From Citrobacter sp. Marseille-Q6884 (GTDB lineage: Bacteria > Pseudomonadota > Gammaproteobacteria > Enterobacterales > Enterobacteriaceae): a DNA stretch of 64,000 nt. The DNA lies in assembly GCF_945906775.1 (NCBI RefSeq), contig NZ_CAMDRE010000001.1, positions 806,001 to 870,000 of the forward strand, read 5' to 3'. Position numbers and translations under genes: made by a program. The notes under the pieces were generated by a model. It worked only from the letters and a program-made list of their open reading frames with translations. It had not been told where the DNA came from and ran no database searches. This document shows, one piece after another, positions 8,648 to 16,859 of this stretch (positions are counted from its first letter, which is position 1; each line of letters begins with the position of its first letter).

Positions 8648-9121
8648 ATGAAAACGCCCCTGATAACCCGTGAAGGGTATGAAAAACTCAAACAAGAGCT
8701 GAATTATCTCTGGCGTGAAGAGCGCCCGGAAGTCACCAAAAAGGTTACCTGGGCCGCAAGTCTGGGCGACCGCAGCGAAAATGCTGACTACCAGTATAAT
8801 AAAAAGCGCCTGCGAGAGATTGACCGTCGCGTCCGTTATTTGACCAAGTGCATGGAGAATCTGAAAATTGTCGATTACTCCCCGCAGCAGGAGGGCAAAG
8901 TCTTCTTTGGCGCATGGGTCGAAATTGAAAACGATGATGGCGACATCCGCAAATTCCGCATTGTTGGCTACGATGAAATCTTCGGCCGTAAAGATTACAT
9001 CTCTATCGACTCTCCCATGGCGCGTGCGCTACTGAAAAAAGAGGTCGGTGATCTCGCCGTGGTCAACACCCCCGCCGGGGAAGCCAGCTGGTATGTTAAC
9101 GAGATTGAATACGTCAAATAA
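8648..9121 (+). CDS. greB: GreB, transcript cleavage factor
   Basis: The protein has 157 residues, matching the family. The N-terminal coiled coil (about residues 1-75) carries the acidic tip in LGDRSENADYQYNKKRLREID, which enters the RNA polymerase secondary channel. The C-terminal FKBP-like domain (about 80-157) binds the polymerase rim. GreB stimulates removal of backtracked RNA 3' ends, including longer fragments than GreA handles. The gene is divergent from ompR and 101 bp before yhgF, the order seen in E. coli. A weak purine stretch precedes the ATG. Confidence 0.97.
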   Translation: MKTPLITREGYEKLKQELNYLWREERPEVTKKVTWAASLGDRSENADYQYNKKRLREIDRRVRYLTKCMENLKIVDYSPQQEGKVFFGAWVEIENDDGDIRKFRIVGYDEIFGRKDYISIDSPMARALLKKEVGDLAVVNTPAGEASWYVNEIEYVK

Positions 9122-9222
9122 GCCTGGAACATTCCGAGAGAATCGGGTATCGGCTGGCATTTTGATGTGTCAATCCGTATAACTATCCCCTGATTTTTGA
9201 TCCTATAGATGAAACTAAATCC

Positions 9223-11559
9223 ATGATGAATGATTCGTTCTGCCGCATTATCGCGGGTGAAATTCAGGCACGCGCCGAACAGGTAGAAGCTGCCGTTCGC
9301 CTGCTTGACGAAGGGAACACCGTGCCGTTTATCGCACGTTATCGTAAGGAAATCACCGGCGGTCTGGATGATACGCAGCTGCGTAATCTGGAAAACCGTC
9401 TGGGTTATTTACGCGAACTGGAAGACCGCCGTCAGGCCATTCTCAAATCTATCGGCGAGCAAGGCAAACTGACCGACGAACTGGCGAAAGCAATCAACGG
9501 CACGTTAAGTAAGACCGAGCTCGAAGACCTCTATCTGCCGTACAAACCGAAGCGCCGTACTCGTGGGCAAATCGCCATTGAGGCGGGGCTTGAGCCGTTG
9601 GCTGACCTGCTGTGGTCCGCCCCTTCCCACGACCCGGAAACGGAAGCCGCAAAATATCTGAATGCCGAAAACGGCGTGGTAGACACCAAAGCCGCCCTCG
9701 ACGGCGCACGCTACATTCTGATGGAGCGTTTTGCGGAAGACGCCGCGCTGCTGGCAAAAGTGCGTGACTACCTGTGGAAAAACGCGCATCTGGTCTCCAC
9801 CGTGGTGAGCGGGAAAGAAGAAGAAGGCGCGAAATTCCGCGATTACTTCGATCACCACGAACCGCTCTCCACCGTTCCCTCTCACCGTGCGCTGGCGATG
9901 TTCCGCGGGCGTAACGAAGGTGTGTTACAGCTTTCGCTGAATGCCGATCCCCAGTTTGACGAGCCCCCCAAAGAGAGCCACGGCGAGCAAATTATCCAGG
10001 ATCACCTTGGCCTGCGACTGAATAACGCACCGGCGGACAGCTGGCGTAAAGGCGTCGTCAGTTGGACATGGCGCATCAAGGTGCTGATGCACCTCGAAAC
10101 CGAACTGATGGGCACCGTACGCGAGCGTGCGGAAGATGAGGCGATTAACGTCTTTGCCCGTAACCTGCACGACCTGTTGATGGCGGCTCCAGCAGGGTTA
10201 CGCGCAACAATGGGTCTCGATCCCGGTCTGCGTACCGGTGTTAAAGTCGCGGTTGTCGATGGCACCGGTAAACTGGTTGCGACTGACACCATCTATCCGC
10301 ACACCGGTCAGGCTGCCAAAGCCGCCGTTGCCGTTGCAGCTCTGTGTGAAAAACACAACGTTGAGCTGGTCGCGATCGGTAACGGTACCGCGTCCCGCGA
10401 GACCGAGCGCTTCTTCCTGGATGTGCAAAAACAGTTCCCGAAAGTTACCGCACAAAAAGTGATCGTCAGCGAAGCCGGGGCATCGGTGTACTCCGCTTCA
10501 GAACTGGCGGCACAGGAATTCCCGGATCTCGACGTTTCACTGCGTGGCGCGGTGTCGATCGCCCGCCGTCTGCAGGACCCGCTGGCTGAACTGGTGAAAA
10601 TCGATCCAAAATCTATCGGTGTGGGCCAGTATCAGCACGATGTCAGCCAGACCCAGCTCGCCCGTAAGCTGGATGCGGTGGTGGAAGACTGCGTAAACGC
10701 CGTCGGCGTAGACCTGAATACCGCCTCCGTGCCGCTGTTGACACGCGTTGCAGGCATGACCCGCATGATGGCACAAAACATCGTTGCCTGGCGTGATGAG
10801 AACGGTCAGTTCCAGAACCGTCAGCAATTACTGAAAGTCAGCCGTCTGGGACCCAAAGCCTTCGAACAGTGTGCGGGCTTCCTGCGCATCAACCACGGCG
10901 ATAACCCGCTGGATGCTTCCACCGTTCACCCGGAAGCCTATCCCATTGTGGAACGTATTCTGGCGGCAACCGAACAGTCGCTGCGTGACTTGATGGGCAA
11001 CAGCAATGAACTGCGCAATCTGAAAGCGTCCGATTTTACCGACGAGCGCTTCGGGGTGCCAACGGTGACCGACATCATCAAAGAGCTGGAAAAACCGGGC
11101 CGTGACCCACGTCCTGAGTTCAAAACCGCACAGTTCGCTGATGGCGTGGAAACCATGAACGATCTGCTGCCAGGCATGATTCTGGAAGGCGCGGTCACCA
11201 ACGTCACCAACTTCGGCGCGTTTGTTGATATCGGCGTTCACCAGGACGGTCTGGTGCATATCTCTTCATTGTCGAATAAATTCGTCGAAGATCCCCACAC
11301 GGTGGTGAAAGCAGGCGACATTGTGAAGGTGAAAGTGCTGGAAGTGGACCTGCCACGTAAACGTATCGCCCTGACGATGCGTCTGGACGAGCAACCGGAT
11401 GAAACCAATGCTCGTCGTAGCGGTGGGGGTAATGATCGCGCTCAGGGCAACCGCCCGGCGGCAGCAAAAGCGGCAAAACCACGCGGGCGTGATACTCAAC
11501 CTGCTGGCAACAGCGCCATGATGGATGCGCTGGCAGCGGCAATGGGTAAAAAACGCTAA
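9223..11559 (+). CDS. yhgF: YhgF/Tex, RNA-binding transcription accessory protein
   Basis: The protein has 778 residues; E. coli YhgF has about 773. It shows the Tex layout: an N-terminal helical region (ARYRKEITGGLDD near residue 28), a YqgF-type RNase H-like domain starting near ATMGLDPGLRTGVKVAVVD (about 328), tandem helix-hairpin-helix segments (about 490-560) and an S1 domain (about 649-722). The last 55 residues are low-complexity and basic, rich in Arg, Gly and Ala, before the conserved SAMMDALAAAMGKKR end. Length differences from E. coli fall in this tail. Tex proteins bind nucleic acid and are linked to transcription elongation and stress survival; the exact role in enterobacteria is unsettled. 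Two ATGs (9223, 9226) are possible. Confidence 0.96.
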   Translation: MMNDSFCRIIAGEIQARAEQVEAAVRLLDEGNTVPFIARYRKEITGGLDDTQLRNLENRLGYLRELEDRRQAILKSIGEQGKLTDELAKAINGTLSKTELEDLYLPYKPKRRTRGQIAIEAGLEPLADLLWSAPSHDPETEAAKYLNAENGVVDTKAALDGARYILMERFAEDAALLAKVRDYLWKNAHLVSTVVSGKEEEGAKFRDYFDHHEPLSTVPSHRALAMFRGRNEGVLQLSLNADPQFDEPPKESHGEQIIQDHLGLRLNNAPADSWRKGVVSWTWRIKVLMHLETELMGTVRERAEDEAINVFARNLHDLLMAAPAGLRATMGLDPGLRTGVKVAVVDGTGKLVATDTIYPHTGQAAKAAVAVAALCEKHNVELVAIGNGTASRETERFFLDVQKQFPKVTAQKVIVSEAGASVYSASELAAQEFPDLDVSLRGAVSIARRLQDPLAELVKIDPKSIGVGQYQHDVSQTQLARKLDAVVEDCVNAVGVDLNTASVPLLTRVAGMTRMMAQNIVAWRDENGQFQNRQQLLKVSRLGPKAFEQCAGFLRINHGDNPLDASTVHPEAYPIVERILAATEQSLRDLMGNSNELRNLKASDFTDERFGVPTVTDIIKELEKPGRDPRPEFKTAQFADGVETMNDLLPGMILEGAVTNVTNFGAFVDIGVHQDGLVHISSLSNKFVEDPHTVVKAGDIVKVKVLEVDLPRKRIALTMRLDEQPDETNARRSGGGNDRAQGNRPAAAKAAKPRGRDTQPAGNSAMMDALAAAMGKKR

Positions 11560-11830
11560 CACACTATCGTGTTTTCTCCGGCCTGGGGCGATGTTTGACC
11601 GTAGGCCGGAAAAGCATCCCTCTCGCCATTCCGCAATATAGCCGGCGACACGGGTTAACGTCATTTAAAGTTAACAATTAAATAATGCAGAAAATTGAAT
11701 CGGTTATTTAATTGCACAACGAGCAACAACACAATTAATTTTCACACCGTTAACAGGTGAAACCTTAATTAAACATTAAGAACGTCAATAATTCCTGCCT
11801 TAAAACATTCACTGCAAACCAGAATAAATG

Positions 11831-11844
11831 TTGAGGCATATCAA
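11831..11844 (+). promoter_or_regulatory. FNR-like site of the feo promoter
   Basis: TTGAG-GCAT-ATCAA matches the FNR consensus TTGAT-N4-ATCAA at nine of ten positions. FNR activation of feoABC under anaerobiosis is established in E. coli. The site is about 60 bp upstream of the Fur-like box. Confidence 0.75.
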
Positions 11845-11903
11845 TATTGGCTTAAATTATTATCCAATCCTACATTCCGTCACATTTAATCTATTGATGA
11901 TAG

Positions 11904-11924
11904 AAACCATTCTCATTATCATTG
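11904..11924 (+). promoter_or_regulatory. Fur-like box of the feo promoter
   Basis: The sequence AACCATTCTCATTATCATT, read from the reverse strand as AATGATAATGAGAATGGTT, follows the GATAAT-type hexamer pattern of Fur boxes. It sits about 100 bp upstream of feoA, where iron repression is expected. Confidence 0.7.
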
Positions 11925-12023
11925 TTTTGTTGATTATTTACTCTTTCCTTCGTTGGCGAATCATCTGGTCTCATGTCTCTTCATGAGGAAATCATCCAGT
12001 TAGCGAGATATAAGTAGGTCCCT

Positions 12024-12251
12024 ATGCAATTCACTCCAGACACTGCGTGGAAAATTACCGGTTTTGCTCGTGAAATCAGTCCGGCGTACCGTCAAAAACT
12101 CTTGTCGCTCGGCATGTTGCCAGGCTCTTCATTCAATGTAGTGCGCGTCGCACCGTTGGGCGATCCCATCCACATTGAAACACGCCGCGTAAGTCTGGTA
12201 TTGCGTAAAAAGGATCTGGCGTTATTAGAAGTGGAAGCGGTTTCCTGTTAA
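12024..12251 (+). CDS. feoA: FeoA, ferrous iron transport accessory protein
   Basis: The protein has 75 residues, the usual length, and consists of one SH3-like FeoA domain (ITGFAREISPAYRQKLLSLGMLPGSSFNVV). FeoA is a small cytosolic protein needed for Fe(II) uptake through FeoB; its exact action is debated. It is the first gene of feoABC, 18 bp before feoB. The ribosome binding site (TAAGTAGG) overlaps the stop codon of a short upstream frame. Regulation by FNR and Fur is suggested by the upstream sites. Confidence 0.97.
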   Translation: MQFTPDTAWKITGFAREISPAYRQKLLSLGMLPGSSFNVVRVAPLGDPIHIETRRVSLVLRKKDLALLEVEAVSC

Positions 12252-12269
12252 TACAGTGAGTCTATAAAA

Positions 12270-14588
12270 ATGAAAAAACTAACCATTGGTTTAATTGGTA
12301 ATCCTAATTCCGGCAAGACAACCTTATTCAATCAGCTTACCGGTGCGCGCCAGCGTGTGGGCAACTGGGCTGGCGTCACCGTGGAGCGTAAAGAAGGTCA
12401 CTTTGCGACGACGGACCATCAGGTCACGCTGGTGGATTTACCTGGCACCTATTCACTGACAACTATCTCATCGCAGACCTCACTCGATGAGCAGATTGCC
12501 TGCCACTATATTTTGAGTGGCGACGCCGACCTGCTTATCAACGTTGTCGATGCCTCAAACCTTGAACGTAATCTCTACCTGACGCTGCAACTGCTCGAAC
12601 TGGGTATTCCGTGCATCGTCGCCCTAAACATGCTGGACATTGCTGAGAAGCAGCAAGTTCGCATTGATATCGACGCCCTTTCCGCTCGCCTTGGCTGCCC
12701 GGTGGTTCCGCTGGTCTCTACCCGCGGTCGCGGGATCGAAGCGCTGAAGCTGGCTATCGATCGCTATAAAGAAAACGACACCGTCGAGCTGGTTCATTAT
12801 GCCCAGCCGCTGCTGCGTGAGGCTGAGTCACTCGCCGAAGCGATGGCGAAAGAGATGCCGCTGCAACAGCGCCGCTGGCTTGGCCTGCAAATGCTGGAAG
12901 GTGATATCTACAGTCGTGCCTATGCAGGTGAGGCGGCGCAAAATCTGGATGGCGCGATTGCGCGCCTGAATGAAACAATGGACGACCCGGCGCTGCATAT
13001 TGCCGATGCGCGTTACCAGTGTATCGCCGCGATTTGCGACACCGTGAGCAACACGCTGACCGCAGAGCCCAGCCGCTTTACCACTGCGGTCGATAAAATC
13101 GTCCTTAACCGTTTCCTCGGTCTGCCGATTTTCCTGTTCGTGATGTACCTGATGTTCCTGCTTGCCATCAACATTGGCGGCGCACTGCAGCCGTTATTTG
13201 ATGTCGGCTCCGTGGCACTCTTTATTCATGGTATTCAGTGGATTGGTTATACGCTGCACTTCCCGGACTGGTTAACCATCTTCCTGGCGCAGGGTCTTGG
13301 CGGCGGGATCAACACCGTGCTGCCGCTGGTTCCGCAGATCGGTATGATGTATCTGTTCCTCTCCTTCCTCGAAGACTCCGGCTATATGGCGCGTGCAGCC
13401 TTTGTAATGGACCGTCTGATGCAGGCGCTGGGGTTACCGGGTAAATCGTTTGTACCGCTGATTGTCGGCTTCGGCTGTAACGTACCTTCGGTGATGGGTG
13501 CCCGTACGCTGGACGCCCCGCGTGAACGCCTGATGACCATCATGATGGCGCCGTTTATGTCCTGCGGCGCACGTCTGGCGATCTTTGCCGTATTCGCCGC
13601 CGCATTCTTTGGGCAGAACGGCGCGCTGGCGGTCTTCTCGCTGTATGTGCTGGGTATCGTGATGGCTGTCCTCACCGGTCTGATGCTCAAACACACCATC
13701 ATGCGTGGTGAAGCAACACCGTTTGTGATGGAGCTGCCGGTCTACCACGTTCCACACATTAAAAGCCTGATTATTCAGACCTGGCAACGCCTGAAAGGTT
13801 TTGTCATGCGCGCCGGTAAAGTCATTATCATCGTCAGCATTTTCCTCAGCGCGTTTAACAGTTTCTCACTCAGTGGGAAAATCGTCGATAACATCAACGA
13901 TTCTGCGCTGGCCTCCGTCAGCCGCGTTATCACCCCAGTCTTCAAACCGATTGGTGTACACGAAGATAACTGGCAGGCAACCGTGGGTCTGTTCACGGGT
14001 GCGATGGCAAAAGAAGTGGTTGTCGGTACGCTGAATACCCTCTATACCGCGGAAAATATTCAGGAAGAAGAGTTCAACCCGGCAGATTTCCATCTCGGTG
14101 ACGAACTGGCAAGCGCTGTGGATGAAACCTGGCAAAGCCTGAAAGACACCTTCAGCCTCAGCGTTCTGGCCAACCCTATCGAAGCCAGCAAAGGTGACGG
14201 TGAGATGGCAACGGGCGCAATGGGCGTGATGGGCGAGAAATTTGGCAGCGCCGCCGCTGCGTACAGCTACCTGATTTTCGTTCTGCTGTATGTCCCGTGC
14301 ATTTCGGTCATGGGCGCCATCGCGCGTGAATCGAGCCGTGGCTGGATGGGCTTCTCCATTCTGTGGGGCCTGAACATCGCTTACTCGCTGTCAACGCTGT
14401 TTTATCAGGCAGTCAGCTACAAAGCGCACCCGACCTACAGTCTGGTCTGCATTTTAGCCGTCATTCTGTTTAACATCGTGGTACTGGGTCTGCTACGCCG
14501 CGCCCGTAGCCGCGTGGATATCGAACTGCTGGCGACCAATAAAACGCCAGGCTCCTGCTGCGCCAGCACCACTGGCGATTGCCACTAG
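12270..14588 (+). CDS. feoB: FeoB, GTP-dependent ferrous iron permease
   Basis: The protein has 772 residues, within one of E. coli FeoB. The N-terminal GTPase domain has G1 GNPNSGKTT (10-18), the G2 threonine in NWAGVTVE, G3 DLPG and G4 NMLD. A helical GDI-like region follows to about residue 270. The membrane domain starts near 280 (FLGLPIFLFVMYLMF) and includes two Gate regions with FGCNVPSVMGAR and YVPCISVMGAI. The cysteine-rich tail (GSCCASTTGDCH) is typical of enterobacterial FeoB. It imports Fe(II) across the inner membrane, mainly in anaerobic conditions. The spacing to feoA (18 bp) and feoC (11 bp) indicates an operon. Confidence 0.98.
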   Translation: MKKLTIGLIGNPNSGKTTLFNQLTGARQRVGNWAGVTVERKEGHFATTDHQVTLVDLPGTYSLTTISSQTSLDEQIACHYILSGDADLLINVVDASNLERNLYLTLQLLELGIPCIVALNMLDIAEKQQVRIDIDALSARLGCPVVPLVSTRGRGIEALKLAIDRYKENDTVELVHYAQPLLREAESLAEAMAKEMPLQQRRWLGLQMLEGDIYSRAYAGEAAQNLDGAIARLNETMDDPALHIADARYQCIAAICDTVSNTLTAEPSRFTTAVDKIVLNRFLGLPIFLFVMYLMFLLAINIGGALQPLFDVGSVALFIHGIQWIGYTLHFPDWLTIFLAQGLGGGINTVLPLVPQIGMMYLFLSFLEDSGYMARAAFVMDRLMQALGLPGKSFVPLIVGFGCNVPSVMGARTLDAPRERLMTIMMAPFMSCGARLAIFAVFAAAFFGQNGALAVFSLYVLGIVMAVLTGLMLKHTIMRGEATPFVMELPVYHVPHIKSLIIQTWQRLKGFVMRAGKVIIIVSIFLSAFNSFSLSGKIVDNINDSALASVSRVITPVFKPIGVHEDNWQATVGLFTGAMAKEVVVGTLNTLYTAENIQEEEFNPADFHLGDELASAVDETWQSLKDTFSLSVLANPIEASKGDGEMATGAMGVMGEKFGSAAAAYSYLIFVLLYVPCISVMGAIARESSRGWMGFSILWGLNIAYSLSTLFYQAVSYKAHPTYSLVCILAVILFNIVVLGLLRRARSRVDIELLATNKTPGSCCASTTGDCH

Positions 14589-14599
14589 GGTGATGAGAG

Positions 14600-14836
14600 A
14601 TGGCATCGCTTATACAGGTTCGTGATTTACTGGCTCTGCGGGGGCGTATGGAGGCGACGCAAATCAGCCATACGCTGCAGACCCCGCAGCCGATGATCGA
14701 CGCCATGCTATGTCAGCTAGAGAAGATGGGTAAAGCCGTGCGTATTCAGGAAGACGCCGACGGGTGTCTTTCTGGCAGCTGCAAAAGCTGCCCCGAAGGT
14801 AAAGCCTGTCTGCGCGAGTGGTGGGCTTTACGCTAA
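14600..14836 (+). CDS. feoC: FeoC, small winged-helix/Fe-S regulator of FeoB
   Basis: The protein has 78 residues. A winged-helix fold covers about residues 5-50 (LIQVRDLLALRGRMEATQI). Four cysteines follow in GCLSGSCKSCPEGKACLRE (about 56-71), the pattern reported to bind an iron-sulphur cluster in enterobacterial FeoC. In Salmonella FeoC protects FeoB from FtsH proteolysis at low oxygen. The gene begins 11 bp after the feoB stop and is the last gene of the operon. A hairpin (14847-14876) follows its stop codon. Confidence 0.95.
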   Translation: MASLIQVRDLLALRGRMEATQISHTLQTPQPMIDAMLCQLEKMGKAVRIQEDADGCLSGSCKSCPEGKACLREWWALR

Positions 14837-14846
14837 TTCTCGTGAC

Positions 14847-14876
14847 TGGCCGGATGACGTTGTGCTTATCCGGCCA
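14847..14876. repeat. REP-like hairpin after feoC
   Basis: TGGCCGGAT (14847-14855) pairs perfectly with ATCCGGCCA (14868-14876) around a 12-base loop. The GGCCGGAT core is that of enterobacterial REP/PU units. It may protect or terminate the feo transcript. The rest of the 209-bp feoC-rpnA gap shows nothing else clear. Confidence 0.65.
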
Positions 14877-15045
14877 CCACCCTGACCATCCGTCGTTTTG
14901 CGTAGTCGGTTCCACAAGAAAGGCGCGGTTTCAGCAAAACAGATTTATCCTCCGGTCCGCTACGCATTGTTCACAATACGGGGATGCTTCCCCTTTCCCT
15001 TGCAAGTAAAGTCTCGTCATCTTGTTCTTCAGGTGACGGATCGCC

Positions 15046-16008
15046 ATGAATACTGACGCCACAGCAACACCACATGACGCAATTTTCAAAACATTTCTGA
15101 GCCATCCGGCTACCGCGCAAGATTTTTTGCAACTCCATCTTCCGGATGCTTTACGTATTCTGTGTGACCTGAAGACACTGAAACTGGGATCAGGCAGTTT
15201 TATTGAAGACGATTTGCGTGCGCACTATTCCGATGTGTTGTGGTCGCTGAAAACCCGCGAAGGCGATGGCTACATTTACACCGTTATCGAACATCAGAGC
15301 ACCGCAGATGCGCATATGGCGTTTCGTCTGATGCGTTATGCCATTGCAGTCATGCAGCGACATCTTGATGCAGGCCATAAGAAATTGCCGCTGGTGATAC
15401 CCCTGCTTTTTTATCACGGTACCGCCAGCCCCTATCCCTATTCCTTGTGCTGGCTGGACAAGTTTGACGACCCGGAAGCAGCCAGACAACTTTATGCCAC
15501 CGCCTTTCCACTGGTAGATATCACGGTTATGCCTGATGACGAAATCATGCAACATCGCCGTATAGCATTGTTGGAACTGATCCAAAAACATATCCGGAAA
15601 CGCGATCTGATGGGTTTGGTGGAGAAACTGGCCGTCCTGCTTGTTAAGGGAGACGCTAATGACAACCAGTTGAAAGCTCTGTTTAATTACATGATTCAGG
15701 CTGGCGACACCGCGCGTTTCAGAGCGTTTATGCATGAAGTGGCCAGACGCTTACCTCAACACAAGGAGAGACTGATGACTATCGCTGAAAGATTACGTCA
15801 GGAAGGGCATATGAATGGGCTACAGGAGGGGTTAAAGAAAGGGTTGCAGAAAGGTCTACGGCAAGGGATACAGGAGGGCTTGCAACAAGGTAAACGGGAA
15901 GAAGCGCTACGCATTGCCGCAACCATGCTGGCTGACGGTATCGACAGACTGACCATTCTCAGAGTCACGGGGCTTTCCGCTGAAGAGCTGATGGCAAAAA
16001 GGCATTAA
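15046..16008 (+). CDS. rpnA: RpnA (YhgA), Rpn-family recombination-promoting nuclease
   Basis: The protein has 320 residues; E. coli RpnA has about 292. Its N-terminal domain is the transposase_31/PD-(D/E)XK nuclease fold, with HDAIFKTFLSHP near residue 10, catalytic-type D63 in YSDVLW and E82-x-Q84 in VIEHQS. The C-terminal domain (from about 244) contains a run of GLQEG/GLKKG-type repeats at about 257-280, encoded by a near 12-bp DNA repeat, before EEALRIAATMLADG. This repeat probably accounts for much of the extra length. E. coli RpnA is a DNA endonuclease that raises RecA-independent recombination and is toxic when overproduced. The ribosome binding site of the full-length start (AGGTGA, 9 bases away) is weaker than the internal one at 15763. 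It converges with bioH. Confidence 0.93.
   Translation: MNTDATATPHDAIFKTFLSHPATAQDFLQLHLPDALRILCDLKTLKLGSGSFIEDDLRAHYSDVLWSLKTREGDGYIYTVIEHQSTADAHMAFRLMRYAIAVMQRHLDAGHKKLPLVIPLLFYHGTASPYPYSLCWLDKFDDPEAARQLYATAFPLVDITVMPDDEIMQHRRIALLELIQKHIRKRDLMGLVEKLAVLLVKGDANDNQLKALFNYMIQAGDTARFRAFMHEVARRLPQHKERLMTIAERLRQEGHMNGLQEGLKKGLQKGLRQGIQEGLQQGKREEALRIAATMLADGIDRLTILRVTGLSAEELMAKRH
15775..16008 (+). CDS. Probable intragenic small protein RpnA-S (C-terminal domain of RpnA)
   Basis: Codon 244 of rpnA is an ATG preceded by a near-perfect Shine-Dalgarno (AAGGAG at 15763-15768) with six-base spacing. It would make a 77-residue protein starting MTIAERLRQEG and sharing the repeat region and C-terminus of RpnA. 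Such internal starts are reported for the rpn genes of E. coli, where the small protein (RpnS) blocks the toxicity of the long form. Here the ribosome binding site is seen directly and the antitoxin role is inferred from the family. Confidence 0.7.
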   Translation: MTIAERLRQEGHMNGLQEGLKKGLQKGLRQGIQEGLQQGKREEALRIAATMLADGIDRLTILRVTGLSAEELMAKRH

Positions 16009-16014
16009 TGTCTG

Positions 16015-16040
16015 GCCCGGTATGCTTCGTGCCACCGGGC
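16015..16040. terminator. REP-like hairpin between rpnA and bioH
   Basis: GCCCGGT (16015-16021) and ACCGGGC (16034-16040) flank a 12-base loop in the 43-bp gap between the convergent genes. It is one of six copies of this stem in the window. It lacks a U tract, so termination strength is uncertain. Confidence 0.6.
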
Positions 16041-16051
16041 AAGTCACGGCG

Positions 16052-16822
16052 CTATAACTGTTGCTTCAACGCCACCAGCGCCTGGCAGAACTCCGCTGGA
16101 TGCGAGATAAACGGCGCATGTGCGGCTTTAGCAAATACCAACGATTCGCTCTGCGGCCACAAGGCATCCAGCAGCGGTACCACTTTGCGCGGAACCAGTC
16201 CGTCGAGATATCCGTACAAACGCAGGAAAGGCATCGTTAATGCGCAGAGCGGCTCACGCAAATCAACCGTTTTCAGGATCTCCAGCCCGCCATTCAGCAC
16301 CGCAACCTCCGGCATCGGTAATGCCAGTACCGTTTTCTTCAACGCACGCGCATCCTGACGCGCGGTTTCCGTGCCCATGGTTTGCAACGCCAGAAAACGC
16401 TCTACGGTGCGCTGGAAGTCTTCGCTAAGCTGTTGCTGAAATCCTGCCAGAACGTCCGGCTTAATCCCCGGCCACTCGTCACGCGCGCTAAAGCATGGCG
16501 AAGATGCCACCGTCACCAGCGCCTGTACTCGTGCAGGATGGGTTAATGCCACCTGACTCGCCACCAGCCCGCCCAGACTCCAGCCCAACCAGATCGCTTT
16601 CTCCGGCGCCTGTTGTAAAACACGCTCCGCCATTTCCTCAAGCGGCATGGCGCCAAACCACTGACTACGACCAAATCCAGGCAGATCGACTAGATGTAAC
16701 GTAAAATGCGAGCTAAGTTCCTCACTTATGCAATGCCATACTTCCGCATTCAGTCCCCATCCGTGCAGCAGCACAAGATGACAATTTCCCGCACCACGGG
16801 TCTGCCACCAAATATCATTCAT
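16052..16822 (-). CDS. bioH: BioH, pimeloyl-ACP methyl ester carboxylesterase
   Basis: The protein has 256 residues with an alpha/beta-hydrolase fold. The catalytic triad is visible: S82 in LGWSLGG, D207 in the YGYLDGLVP region and H235 in AKAAHAPF; the oxyanion region is HGWG at 20-23. BioH removes the methyl group from pimeloyl-ACP methyl ester to end the BioC-BioH pathway that makes the pimeloyl part of biotin. It acts in the cytosol and, as in E. coli, is not linked to the bio operon. It diverges from gntX with only 37 bp between start codons, so the two promoters must overlap. Confidence 0.97.
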   Translation of the reverse strand: MNDIWWQTRGAGNCHLVLLHGWGLNAEVWHCISEELSSHFTLHLVDLPGFGRSQWFGAMPLEEMAERVLQQAPEKAIWLGWSLGGLVASQVALTHPARVQALVTVASSPCFSARDEWPGIKPDVLAGFQQQLSEDFQRTVERFLALQTMGTETARQDARALKKTVLALPMPEVAVLNGGLEILKTVDLREPLCALTMPFLRLYGYLDGLVPRKVVPLLDALWPQSESLVFAKAAHAPFISHPAEFCQALVALKQQL

Positions 16823-16859
16823 CCGTTACTGTTCTCTTTTGCCCATGAAGGAGAGTTCT

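Larger units (their letters stand above)
11560..12023. promoter_or_regulatory. yhgF-feoA intergenic region and feo promoter
   Basis: This 464-bp AT-rich region holds, in order, a REP-like inverted repeat after yhgF (TCCGGCC at 11577-11583 with GGCCGGA at 11604-11610), a featureless A/T stretch, an FNR-like site at 11831-11844, a Fur-like site at 11904-11924, and a 14-codon open frame at 11973-12017 whose stop lies in the feoA ribosome binding site. The combination fits the anaerobic, iron-repressed feo promoter known in E. coli. Confidence 0.75.

Noticed and set aside
15646..15673. AAGGGAG followed by an ATG and a four-codon frame (MTTS stop) within rpnA
   Set aside because: Out of frame with rpnA and too short to be a product; noted only because it precedes the real internal start by about 115 bases.
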